DNA of 64,000 bases, from positions 1,364,001-1,428,000 of the forward strand of contig NZ_CP171821.2 in assembly GCF_028401415.2 (NCBI RefSeq), given 5' to 3'. Source of the stretch: Glaciecola sp028401415. GTDB lineage: Bacteria > Pseudomonadota > Gammaproteobacteria > Enterobacterales > Alteromonadaceae. The notes beneath the pieces are model-generated. The model was given only the letters and a program-made list of their open reading frames with translations, was not told the DNA's origin and searched no databases. Positions 42,800 to 51,406 of this stretch are shown piece after piece (position 1 is the stretch's first letter; each line of letters starts with the position of its first letter). A program made the translations under genes and the position numbers.

Positions 42800-43176
42800 A
42801 TGAACAACCGTATCAGTACGCTTGTTGAAGATGGCTTAAATCTCGTTTGTTACGCTTTCGGAAATCCGAACGACAACACCATTTTTATGTGTCCTGGCCT
42901 TGGTGCAACCCAGCAGGGTTTTGCTGAAGATGCGACTTGCTTTGCAAGCAAAGGGTTCTATGTCGTTACCATGGACTTGCGTGGACAAGGAGAATCCGAT
43001 AGGCCCGTAAAAATAGCTAATCAAGCATTTACACTCCAAGTGTTAGCTTCCGATATTGAACTAGTCCTACACAATCTTAACCAAACTGAAGTGCACTTTG
43101 TGAGCAACTCGCTTGGCGGGGTGATCGGACTTCAGTTGCTAAGAAGGAAACATGCCAAGTTTATTGTCTTTCTAAT
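42800..43176 (+). pseudogene. alpha/beta-hydrolase, 5' part, interrupted by IS66
   Basis: The first 125 codons of an alpha/beta-hydrolase. They carry the oxyanion region FMCPGLGATQQGF, the MDLRGQGESDRP strand and the nucleophile elbow VSNSLGGVIG (GxSxG with Ser for the first Gly). The IS66 element inserts after TTTCTAAT, adding only ATG TAA-type codons before the frame ends. Removing the element and one target copy restores an in-frame ORF that continues at 45835. Even restored, the protein would be 186 residues, short for the family and without a clear catalytic His, so it may have been truncated before. Confidence 0.8.
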
Positions 43177-43260
43177 GTAAGCGATCAAAATAGACCGTTC
43201 TTCACCCACTCGTAAGCATAATTTAAGATCGCGTCATTGATAAATACAGGAGACCTATCA

Positions 43261-43533
43261 ATGACCAGACGAACAAGTGAAGAATGGCAACGCCTCATCG
43301 ACGAGCAAGCCGTTAGCGAGATGACAATCCAGCAGTTTTGTCAGTCGCGCAACATCAATCAATCTACGTTTTACCTGCAACGCAAAAAGCGCAGTGACAG
43401 TCACTTAGCGCAAGCGCCATCTCAGTGGTTGCCGATTGATACGAAGTCAATGGCCTTGCCAGACACGCGCCAATGGCAAATTGAGCTAACGCTACCAAAC
43501 GGTGTCGTGCTGAATATGAGTACTGATGGCTGA
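43261..43533 (+). CDS. tnpA: IS66 accessory protein TnpA
   Basis: A 90-residue basic protein with the helix-turn-helix-like start TRRTSEEWQRLIDEQAVSEM and TIQQFCQSRNINQSTFYLQR, typical of the IS66 first ORF (OrfA). AGGAG lies eight bases before the ATG. Its stop overlaps the start of tnpB (TGATG), so translation is coupled. Confidence 0.9.
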   Translation: MTRRTSEEWQRLIDEQAVSEMTIQQFCQSRNINQSTFYLQRKKRSDSHLAQAPSQWLPIDTKSMALPDTRQWQIELTLPNGVVLNMSTDG

Positions 43534-43868
43534 TGTTGTCCTCTACCAATGCACGCATTTGGTTGTATTTGGGCATTGCCGATATGCGCAAACAGTTTGA
43601 CGGCTTGGCGGCCTTGGTGAAACACCAGATGCAACTGCCTGCGCATGCAGGCGATTGGTTTGTGTTTGTGAATCGTAAACGCACGATGATGAAGGTGCTG
43701 TATTATCATCAAGGTGGGTACTGTTTGTGGTCAAAACGACTGGAGCGCGGCACCTTTGCCAAGGTGGCGGGTAACGATGGCAAACTATCGCTCAATGCCG
43801 CGCAACTGCAGTGTTTAATAGATGGTATTTATTGGCAAAAAGGCAAACAAAACAAGCGACTTAAGTAG
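43533..43868 (+). CDS. tnpB: IS66 Orf2-family protein TnpB
   Basis: A 111-residue IS66 Orf2 protein. YLGIADMRKQFDGLAALV and a KVLYYHQGGYCLWSKRLERG segment are diagnostic for the family. It is required for efficient IS66 transposition, though its exact role is unknown. It is 23 bp upstream of tnpC. Confidence 0.95.
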   Translation: MLSSTNARIWLYLGIADMRKQFDGLAALVKHQMQLPAHAGDWFVFVNRKRTMMKVLYYHQGGYCLWSKRLERGTFAKVAGNDGKLSLNAAQLQCLIDGIYWQKGKQNKRLK

Positions 43869-43891
43869 CTGAATTTGCTATACTTCGCGGC

Positions 43892-45475
43892 ATGAAAAGC
43901 GCCTCAACCAGTATACAAAACAGCACGCATATTCCTATCGAAGAATATGAAAAAGTGCGTGCGCAAATGGCAGCATTACAGCAACAAGTTGACTGGTTTA
44001 AACGCCAATTGTTTGGGCGCAAATCAGAAAAACACATCATCGATAATCCTGACCAAGCCAACTTGTTTGGTCAAGCTCAGGATGAAGGTTTACCGTCTGC
44101 GCCTAAAAAAGCCGTCAAAGGCTATGCGCGTTCAGTCAAGCAAAAAGATGAAAATAACGTCAATGACACTGGTCTTCGCTTTACTGATGATGTACCGACA
44201 AAAGTGATTGATGTACCATGTCCGGAGCTTGAAGGTGAAGATGCAGATAACTATGAGGTCATTGGCGTAAAAGAAAGCCATCGCTTGGCACAATTGCCAG
44301 GTAGCTATCAAATTCTCATTTACCGCAAAAATGTACTCAAGCACAAAGACAGTGGGGATATCCAATCGCCTAAAACACCGATTAACATACTAGAAGGCAC
44401 GTATGCGGATGTATCATTGCTTGCTGGCCTAATGGTCGATAAAGCCGTGTATCATTTACCCCTTCATCGTCAGCATCTGCGGATGTTGCAATCGGGGGTC
44501 ACGCTATCACGCGCTACCCTAATTAATTATGTTAGCCAAGGGATTGATTTACTGACCCCCATTGCCAAAGCGGTGCTGAGTAATATCCTCACCGGGGGGA
44601 ACATCAGTATGGATGAAACGCCGATGAAGGCGGGTCGACAATCCTCGACTCGCCGCAGCCGCACATCAAGCCAACCATCAAAAACAATGAAGCAAACGTA
44701 CTTCTGGCCGATGTATGGTGAGCAAGATGAAGTGGCCTTTACCTGGTCGTCTTCTCGCGGTAAACAACATGCAATGGAGCAACTAGCAGGCTTTAACGGC
44801 ACCTTGTTAAGCGATGGTTATGCGGTATATAGCCAAGTCATTGATACGCTTAATCATCAAGGTCAAACAATTACCCATGCAGCGTGCTGGGCGCACACGC
44901 GCCGCTACTTCGAAAAAGCATTGGATTATCACCCTAAAGAGGCGCAATACGCCTTGGCTGAAATACAAAAGCTATACAAGATTGAAGCGCACATACGAAA
45001 ACAGGCACTTAATGCCGAGGATACCGTGCAATATCGCCTTAAACACAGTGAGCCTATCATTACTGCATTATTCAAATGGATATACGAGCAGCGCCAGAGA
45101 CCTGAATTACTGCCTAAAGACCCGTTAACCAAAGCACTTGCTTATGCCTATGAGCGCCATCATGAGTTAAAAACTTACCTCACTCATGCGCAAGTCAGCA
45201 TCGATACGAACTACTTGGAGAGAGCCCTGCGCGTTATCCCTATGGGAAGAAAGAATCACTTGTTCTGTTGGAGTGAACTAGGCGCAAAACAGCTTGGCGT
45301 CTTGCATACACTCACCGTGACGTGCAAATTACACAACATCAATCCGTATCACTACTTGGTGGATGTACTGCAGCGCGTCTCACAACATCCGGCAAAAGAC
45401 GTTATCGATTTAACCCCTCGACGCTGGAAAGTCCTGTTCGCAGACAAACGCCTGCGCTCAGATATAGAAAAGTAA
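43892..45475 (+). CDS. tnpC: IS66-family transposase TnpC
   Basis: A 527-residue DDE transposase. An N-terminal coiled coil and leucine-zipper-like region (AQMAALQQQVDWFKRQLFG) is followed by a zinc-finger-like region, then the catalytic core with Asp in ISMDETPMK, Asp in LLSDGYAVY and Glu in NYLERALRVIPMGRKN. The frame is complete, so the element may be active. Confidence 0.96.
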   Translation: MKSASTSIQNSTHIPIEEYEKVRAQMAALQQQVDWFKRQLFGRKSEKHIIDNPDQANLFGQAQDEGLPSAPKKAVKGYARSVKQKDENNVNDTGLRFTDDVPTKVIDVPCPELEGEDADNYEVIGVKESHRLAQLPGSYQILIYRKNVLKHKDSGDIQSPKTPINILEGTYADVSLLAGLMVDKAVYHLPLHRQHLRMLQSGVTLSRATLINYVSQGIDLLTPIAKAVLSNILTGGNISMDETPMKAGRQSSTRRSRTSSQPSKTMKQTYFWPMYGEQDEVAFTWSSSRGKQHAMEQLAGFNGTLLSDGYAVYSQVIDTLNHQGQTITHAACWAHTRRYFEKALDYHPKEAQYALAEIQKLYKIEAHIRKQALNAEDTVQYRLKHSEPIITALFKWIYEQRQRPELLPKDPLTKALAYAYERHHELKTYLTHAQVSIDTNYLERALRVIPMGRKNHLFCWSELGAKQLGVLHTLTVTCKLHNINPYHYLVDVLQRVSQHPAKDVIDLTPRRWKVLFADKRLRSDIEK

Positions 45476-45482
45476 GCACACC

Positions 45483-45818
45483 ATGACAAATAAAGACATC
45501 AAAACCACGATAGACATCAGCCATTTATCCATTGACCAACTATATATACTCAATCAATTTGTATGTAAGCGCATCGATGAGCTACAAAAGCAGCTAGACG
45601 AAGCCGCGATTGCCATCTTACGACCTGGTATGAAAGTGCAATTTACTCATGACGGCACGACGGTCACCGGCACGTTACTTAAGAAAAACCGAAAAACGGT
45701 GTTGATTGCCAACGACAACGCAAAAACACATCACAAAGTACCGGCAGGCATAGTCAGGCATATTAGCGCTGCACCACTAGACCTAAATCAAACGGTTGTA
45801 AAGAACGGTCTAAAATGA
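45483..45818 (+). CDS. fourth IS66 gene, SH3/Tudor-like small protein
   Basis: A 111-residue protein inside the right end of the element; its stop lies within the terminal inverted repeat. An N-terminal helical part (SIDQLYILNQFVCKRIDELQ) precedes a small beta-barrel-like segment with GMKVQFTHDGTTVTGTLLKK and NRKTVLIAND. The second half recalls short chromatin- or RNA-binding-like barrels seen in many bacterial small proteins. It starts 7 bp after tnpC. The three-gene core of IS66 does not need it, so it is a passenger or accessory gene of unknown role. Confidence 0.7.
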   Translation: MTNKDIKTTIDISHLSIDQLYILNQFVCKRIDELQKQLDEAAIAILRPGMKVQFTHDGTTVTGTLLKKNRKTVLIANDNAKTHHKVPAGIVRHISAAPLDLNQTVVKNGLK

Positions 45819-45826
45819 TCGCTTAC

Positions 45827-46018
45827 TTTCTAATACTCCCTGAATCATTGCATATTCTAGCAGACGGTGCTTCGCGTTGGATTGCAGCAACTCTCCAGCC
45901 ATATAAACCGGAGGGTCGTCAGATAAATGAATGGGAGTCGCCTGCAAGTATTAGGTTTAAGGTATTTTTATTACCTCTAATTGGACTTTGTCGTTGCTTT
46001 TTATTTCAGATTCAGTAA
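45827..46018 (+). pseudogene. alpha/beta-hydrolase, 3' part, beyond IS66
   Basis: The continuation of the hydrolase interrupted at 43176. After the target duplicate the frame reads ILPESLHILADGASRWIAAT and LQPYKPEGRQINEW and ends at 46018, overlapping the 3' end of the convergent acylase gene by 62 bp. Without the element it joins the 5' part in frame. Confidence 0.7.
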
Positions 46019-48281
46019 ATAGCACCGTTTTAAATTCTGAATCATTAACTAGTTTGGCTTGATCAAAAAAGTGCTCTGAGCTTGTCGCATTTGATTGACT
46101 GTAAAGCATTCGACTCTTTGCACGGACACCTATTTCTGTAAACTCGAGTAACAGAATAAATCCGTCTCCACCTTTCACCTCATAGCCTCGAGGACTAAGG
46201 CCTGTAAATGAAAATTCCGAGGGGCCGGATCCCGAGACGGTACTAAAGCTCCCGGTGATGTTTCCGTACCCGCCCGCAATAGGTATAGATTCGCGTCCTT
46301 TTGATAGAGTTTGAATTGAACCTAAAGTCGCTTCTAGTTCAAGATTCGCTGATTCTATGGCCATCACTGCCTGTGCTAATGCCAAAAGATGCAAATCGGT
46401 TTGCGAATCAGTGACTTCGGGTAAGCCTGATGGAGTCGTGACAGGATCGCTTGGATCAAACGGTACTTTCCAACAATTTCCGTCGCAGCCAAATCTAAGG
46501 CGTCCCACCAAGGCATTCATTGCGTACTCACGAAATATGTGAGTCCCCTTACTATCTATGGAAGCTTTACCATCCCAATTGTCGAGAACGTCACATGCTT
46601 GTGAAATGTCTATAGCATTATTTAACAAATTCACTGAAGGATAAGCTCGGCATCGTCGCACAAGATTTTCTTTTACGTCATTCGCAAGGAATAAAGAATA
46701 GTCGTTCATTGCGGACGCTAAATCATCTAAATTTACGCCATTTCTCTTTGCCTTTAGCGTCTCTAATAAAGCTAGACTGTGTCTAGTTCGTGCACTTTGC
46801 TCATGACCAACCTCGCCATACTGAAGAGAATAGCTTTCAATAGGTTCATCTAGATTCGCCAACCAAGCAGAATCATTTGCATTTTGCACGTAACTTGTCG
46901 AATAACGTTTAGGAGTACCTTCAAATGGAATCATACTCGCCCATTCAAATATGTCATCTGAACCATCTAAAACAAAGCCGAACGCGTCATCATTAAAGCG
47001 AGCAGGATCGGTATAAATGCTCGACCATGCTTCGTCACTAAATTGTGGAACAGTAGACATATCAGCATAAAAAGTGTGGCCATCGTCGTCCACCATCAAG
47101 ATATTTTGACTGCCAGTTCGAAAACCTTTTTCATTCAGACTTACAGCCTGTTCAACGCTTTCGGCTTGAGCGAGTGAAAACCAGTATTCTGCTATGTTTG
47201 CAGCAATACTTGGTGCGTCCTTTGCGGCAATCGCAGTTTTATTATCTCTGAATTCGACAATGGGCCCATAATGACTTTTAAATAGTGTGCGGCTCAATGA
47301 AGCCAAGCTACCGTCTGCTTGTTTGACTTGTATTTGGTAGTTCGAGCGCTGCAAAGAGCGGAGTTGGCCTTCATACTCATAACTAAGGACGGCTTCGTCT
47401 TCGCTAGGAATCGTCAAAACATAAAAACTGCCTGCAATAGCATCTGACCAAGTGTGTGTCCATGCAAACCGCTCATTGAAGCCGATAACAGGAGTAACAA
47501 AGCCCGGTAAAAACCCTCCATAAACATTTAGCTCTGATGGAATAGTTAAGTGTGCTTCGTACCACTGAAATTGTAACGTGTGAGGCAAATGTGTGTTGGA
47601 TAACAATAAACTCTTACCACGTTCCGCCATATCCCGCCCAAGCGCCCAACCGTTACTACCAAGGCTTTTACGTGTTTGCGTAGAACTGTTGCGTCGTGTT
47701 GCCGCCTCAGTCGTAGTTACAACTCCATCAGCAGTACCTATCTTATTGATAAAGTCACCGATAAATCCCCAATAGCTTATGGATATATTTAGTGCATACA
47801 CGTCAATTGGCGTTATCGGTTTCGAAAAATGCTCGCAACCTTGTGATTTAATATCGTGTTTAGACAATCCAAAATTAAAGCCTTTTGCGTAACCTTCCAT
47901 CATGTCTTGTATACGCTGTGGAAGGCTGTCGAAACTTTCTGTGGCTCTGGAATACGTATTTAGATGTAAATGTGCGAAATCACTATTAATGTTCGCATCT
48001 TCTGAACCAGCACCAAAGACTCTAGCCCGTTGTGACGCGGATGTGATAACGCCCTCTAGAATGTTACATGCTCTATCCTTTGCCATTACATATCCCAAAC
48101 CTTCGCCTAAATCTATGTAATTATTAGCACGAATGTGAGGGATACCATAAGCTGTCCAGCGTATCTCCGTGCTATTTTTTAAGACTAAAAAGTCATCAGC
48201 AGAATCATTGCAAGCGGTCAGCGTAACAATCATTAATGCAGCAACTAAGAAGGTGATGTAGGTTTTACCCTGATAAGTCAT
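45957..48281 (-). CDS. penicillin-acylase-family lipoprotein (Ntn hydrolase)
   Basis: A 774-residue penicillin amidase S45 family protein. The N-terminus MTYQGKTYITFLVAALMIVT, ending LTAC, is a lipobox, so it is membrane-anchored. The alpha chain has RWTAYGIPHIRANNY, and the nucleophile Ser that would start the beta chain after self-cleavage is in SLGSNGWALG near residue 208. The family hydrolyses N-acyl bonds, including penicillins, N-acyl-homoserine lactones and cyclic lipopeptides. The substrate cannot be told here. It lies downstream of two paralogous lipoproteins. Confidence 0.92.
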   Translation of the reverse strand: MTYQGKTYITFLVAALMIVTLTACNDSADDFLVLKNSTEIRWTAYGIPHIRANNYIDLGEGLGYVMAKDRACNILEGVITSASQRARVFGAGSEDANINSDFAHLHLNTYSRATESFDSLPQRIQDMMEGYAKGFNFGLSKHDIKSQGCEHFSKPITPIDVYALNISISYWGFIGDFINKIGTADGVVTTTEAATRRNSSTQTRKSLGSNGWALGRDMAERGKSLLLSNTHLPHTLQFQWYEAHLTIPSELNVYGGFLPGFVTPVIGFNERFAWTHTWSDAIAGSFYVLTIPSEDEAVLSYEYEGQLRSLQRSNYQIQVKQADGSLASLSRTLFKSHYGPIVEFRDNKTAIAAKDAPSIAANIAEYWFSLAQAESVEQAVSLNEKGFRTGSQNILMVDDDGHTFYADMSTVPQFSDEAWSSIYTDPARFNDDAFGFVLDGSDDIFEWASMIPFEGTPKRYSTSYVQNANDSAWLANLDEPIESYSLQYGEVGHEQSARTRHSLALLETLKAKRNGVNLDDLASAMNDYSLFLANDVKENLVRRCRAYPSVNLLNNAIDISQACDVLDNWDGKASIDSKGTHIFREYAMNALVGRLRFGCDGNCWKVPFDPSDPVTTPSGLPEVTDSQTDLHLLALAQAVMAIESANLELEATLGSIQTLSKGRESIPIAGGYGNITGSFSTVSGSGPSEFSFTGLSPRGYEVKGGDGFILLLEFTEIGVRAKSRMLYSQSNATSSEHFFDQAKLVNDSEFKTVLFTESEIKSNDKVQLEVIKIP

Positions 48282-48387
48282 GTGTTTCTCCCTTTATAAT
48301 ATTCTGCATAATAGTGAAGCGAAATCAGGGACCATGTTGTTAATAAGGGTTTAGGCTTTGTGAGTGTTTGTAAAAAGGAATTAAAAA

Positions 48388-48428
48388 GTGTTGGAACTTG
48401 TCGCAGGCTGTCGCAAAAGTTCCAACAC
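48388..48428 (-). terminator. rho-independent terminator downstream of lipoprotein 48468-49832
   Basis: GTGTTGGAACTT and AAGTTCCAACAC form a perfect 12-bp stem with a 17-base loop, followed on the minus strand by CTTTTTAATT. It separates the lipoprotein gene from the acylase gene, which therefore needs its own promoter in 48282-48387. Confidence 0.8.
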
Positions 48429-48467
48429 GGTTGTTGTTAATTTCAGGTTGTCCTTACAAATGTGCGA

Positions 48468-49832
48468 TCAGTTCTTTTCTTGAACTTTAAGGTTTGTGAT
48501 GTAGAAGCTAGTTTCGTGTGGTGAAATGGAATCTGCGCCAACAGTCAGCCAAAAACCTCCATTTTCGTCTGTCGTCACTTCAATGCTTTTTCCTACATCA
48601 AACTCCATCTCCTGCCATGCGGAGGAATCGTCGCATGTGCCACTGGTTCCAAGCGTACCAGCCACAAACGCTTCATCCCCTGCATCACCGTGTTTGCCCT
48701 TGTCAATGGATAATTCGTAAATAAAAAAATCACTGTCTTCAATAACACTGTTGGTTGGTTCAAACGCCGTTGCACCATGCTTAATGAAGACGTCTTTACC
48801 ATCAGCCACATCCGAGTTGTTGCAATTAGACGGAGTATTTGACAATACTGTGCTAACAATCGAAATTTGCATTGTTTTGTTAGCAGTCAGTCCCTTCACA
48901 TAGCCAGTTACACCCATAAATAAATCTTTTGACTTATTAACGCCAGATAAATACCAGCCTTGATCATCTTGAAAAGGAACCGGCAGCGTTTTATGGCTTG
49001 ACACAAGTTCAAATTCTTTCTCATTGTCAACTGCATCAGAGCTTGGCGGATAGTCAGAGAAAAAGGGTGAGAAATTAAGTGCACCTTCATTGAAGTCAAA
49101 CTCTTGAACAGTATCATCAACCTGTAGCTTTATTGACTTAATGAAATACTCGGTGAAGCCTTCAAAGCCCGAGTCAGTACCCGCAATTAACCAAAAACCT
49201 CCGTTTTCATCTGTTTTTACGTCCAGCGGCTCTGATAAAGACATGGTTTTTTCTTTATAGCTAACAGGTAAACCGCAATCTATTCCATTGGCGATATCGC
49301 CCACAGTTTTTGCGTTTACTCCTGACTGAATCTGATTACCTTTATCAATATTGGGGCGATACATGGCGGAATTATTTTCACCCAAAATGATATTCTGTGG
49401 TTCTTCAGTACTCGCTCCAATCTTCATGAACAAGGCTTCACCTGGCGCACCACCAATTCCAACACAATCTGAGCTCACGTTACTGACAATTGTGACCGAC
49501 AGCATTACCTCGTAATGCGTTTCTGGTTCCCACCCCGTCGAGTAGCCCTTTATTGACATAAATATATCATCAGAACGATTCATTGACGCAAGATACCAAC
49601 CAGACTGGGTATCGTAAGGACTAGGAAGTCTCTCGTGCCTCGCGGCTAGTTGATAAAACTCCTCGTTATTCTGGGCTTCTCGGCTTGGATAGTAGTCTGA
49701 AAAGACTGCTTTGAAGTTATTGTTAGATTCAGAGAAATCGATTGCGACCTGGGGCGATTCTGCGTCGTTACTCGAACCGCACCCACCAATTAACACGCTA
49801 ATAAAACCAGCGACCAAACATTTTTTATACAT
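48468..49832 (-). CDS. lipoprotein with two copies of an uncharacterised domain
   Basis: A 454-residue lipoprotein with the lipobox in ISVLIGGCGSS. Two homologous halves (about 30-240 and 245-452) share the motifs FSDYYPS/FSDYPPS, GWYL, DIFMSIKGY/DLFMGVTGY, a VFIK-GA strand, IDKG, and TDENGGFWL followed by GTDS or GADS. The pattern suggests a calcium- or glycan-binding beta-sandwich. I recall similar unnamed exported proteins in other bacteria but know no function. It is 129 bp downstream of a paralogue and upstream of a terminator. Confidence 0.75.
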   Translation of the reverse strand: MYKKCLVAGFISVLIGGCGSSNDAESPQVAIDFSESNNNFKAVFSDYYPSREAQNNEEFYQLAARHERLPSPYDTQSGWYLASMNRSDDIFMSIKGYSTGWEPETHYEVMLSVTIVSNVSSDCVGIGGAPGEALFMKIGASTEEPQNIILGENNSAMYRPNIDKGNQIQSGVNAKTVGDIANGIDCGLPVSYKEKTMSLSEPLDVKTDENGGFWLIAGTDSGFEGFTEYFIKSIKLQVDDTVQEFDFNEGALNFSPFFSDYPPSSDAVDNEKEFELVSSHKTLPVPFQDDQGWYLSGVNKSKDLFMGVTGYVKGLTANKTMQISIVSTVLSNTPSNCNNSDVADGKDVFIKHGATAFEPTNSVIEDSDFFIYELSIDKGKHGDAGDEAFVAGTLGTSGTCDDSSAWQEMEFDVGKSIEVTTDENGGFWLTVGADSISPHETSFYITNLKVQEKN

Positions 49833-49961
49833 AATTAACCTCCATGAATGAGATAGAAATACTAGAATTTTTCAATGGCTAAAAATGTAATTGTTTGTTG
49901 TGAAATCGTTATCAATTGAATAGGTCTAAGTAATTGTAATCTGTCGCGAATTTAATAATCG

Positions 49962-51332
49962 TTATTGGATTTCCCTTACTACTAGATCTTTGACATACAC
50001 CTCGGATACACCGAGCGACATCGAGTCTACTCCTACTGTCAACCAGATGCCTCCATTGTTATCGGTTTTTAGCTCAAGCGCTTGTAGAGAGTTACGCCTG
50101 AGCTCGGTCCATTCGGGCGAACGACTGCATGCTGCAGTAGTGGCTAGATTTCCCGCCGTAACGGAATCCACACCATTTTGTTCTAATTTGCCTATATCAA
50201 TCGATAACTCATAAATCTGGTAATCCAAATAAGCAACTACGCCATTTTGCGGCTCGTGCGCGCTTGCTGCATGCTTAACATATACTTGCTCCCCGGGAGT
50301 AAAGTCATGGTCGTTACAGTTCTCTGGCGTCCTCGATAAAAAAGTTGAATCAATAAGCACGTTTACACTGGTATTTGGTTTAAAACCCTGAACGTAACCG
50401 GTAACTCCCATGAAGAGATCTCTTGAATGGTTTGAGCCCGAAAGCAACCAACCTCGATTCGCCTCAATTGGCGAGGGCAATTGTGTATGGCTAGCTTTAA
50501 GCTGGAATTCTTTTTCGCCATTATACGCCTCGGTACTAGGGGGATAATCTGAAAATAGCGGTGAGAATGATGCATCGTTTTCAGCAAAGTTATATTCAAT
50601 CAAAGTACCATTTACTGTCATATCAACAGACATGATGTAATATTCAGTGAAGCCGGGATATATGGAATCACTTCCTACTGTTAACCAAAATCCACCATTT
50701 TCATCGCTTTTCACGTTGATAGAATTTTTCATACTCAGTGTTTTTAGTTGATAAGTGGCTGGCAACTGACAATCCCTTCCATTGGCGATATTACCGACAA
50801 CGTCGGCATTCACTCCTGATTCGGTGTAGTCTCCTTTGTCAATATTAGTGCGATAGATTGCGTCTTCGTATGTATCGGAGACGACATTGATTGGCTCTTC
50901 GCTACTCACACCGAGCTTTACGTATATCTCTTCTCCTGGAGCGATATCAGTGTCATTTCCACTGCAATTTGAGCCAACGTTTGACAAGATTGTCACCGAC
51001 AGCGATACATCATAATGAGTCTCTGGTTCCCAACCGCTTGAATAACGTTTTATTGACATGAATAAGTCTTCAGAAAAGTTCATACCTTTCAAGTACCAGC
51101 CAGATTCCTCTTGAAATGGACTGGGTAAAGGTTGATGACGGGCACTTAGTTGATAAATCGCTTCGTTGCTTACAGCTGGGCGACTAGGATAATATTCAGA
51201 AAATATTGATTTAAAACCGTGAGTGGCATCTGAAAAATCAATTGATATAGATGTGGGCTCTAGGTCTTCGTTTGACCCACATCCAATAAGGAGTAATATG
51301 AAGCACACTAAAAGACAATATTGTTTATGCAT
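49962..51332 (-). CDS. paralogous lipoprotein with two copies of the same domain
   Basis: A 456-residue lipoprotein (CFILLLIGCGSNED) with the same two-repeat plan as the protein at 48468. Half 1 is about 30-245 (FSEYYPSRPA, GWYLKGM, SDENGGFWLTVGSDS). Half 2 is about 250-455 (FSDYPPST, GWLLSGS, DNNGGIWLTVGVDS). The two proteins align along their full length, so a duplicated two-domain gene is present. It starts 75 bp after the subtilase gene and may be cotranscribed with it. Confidence 0.75.
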   Translation of the reverse strand: MHKQYCLLVCFILLLIGCGSNEDLEPTSISIDFSDATHGFKSIFSEYYPSRPAVSNEAIYQLSARHQPLPSPFQEESGWYLKGMNFSEDLFMSIKRYSSGWEPETHYDVSLSVTILSNVGSNCSGNDTDIAPGEEIYVKLGVSSEEPINVVSDTYEDAIYRTNIDKGDYTESGVNADVVGNIANGRDCQLPATYQLKTLSMKNSINVKSDENGGFWLTVGSDSIYPGFTEYYIMSVDMTVNGTLIEYNFAENDASFSPLFSDYPPSTEAYNGEKEFQLKASHTQLPSPIEANRGWLLSGSNHSRDLFMGVTGYVQGFKPNTSVNVLIDSTFLSRTPENCNDHDFTPGEQVYVKHAASAHEPQNGVVAYLDYQIYELSIDIGKLEQNGVDSVTAGNLATTAACSRSPEWTELRRNSLQALELKTDNNGGIWLTVGVDSMSLGVSEVYVKDLVVREIQ

Positions 51333-51406
51333 GCAGGTCCCCTAAGCAAGCAATGTTATTTCAGTAATCAAGTAATAAGGAAGTTTGATTCTTTGCTTAA
51401 AAGAAA

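Larger units (their letters stand above)
43177..45826. mobile_element. complete IS66-family insertion sequence, 2650 bp
   Basis: The ends are near-perfect 26-bp inverted repeats beginning GTAAGCGATCA (left) and ending TGATCGCTTAC (right), with three mismatches in bases 12-14. They are flanked by the exact 8-bp direct repeat TTTCTAAT (43169-43176 and 45827-45834), the target-duplication length expected for IS66. It carries tnpA, tnpB, tnpC and a fourth short gene, all on the plus strand and intact. The exact duplication indicates a recent insertion. Confidence 0.95.
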
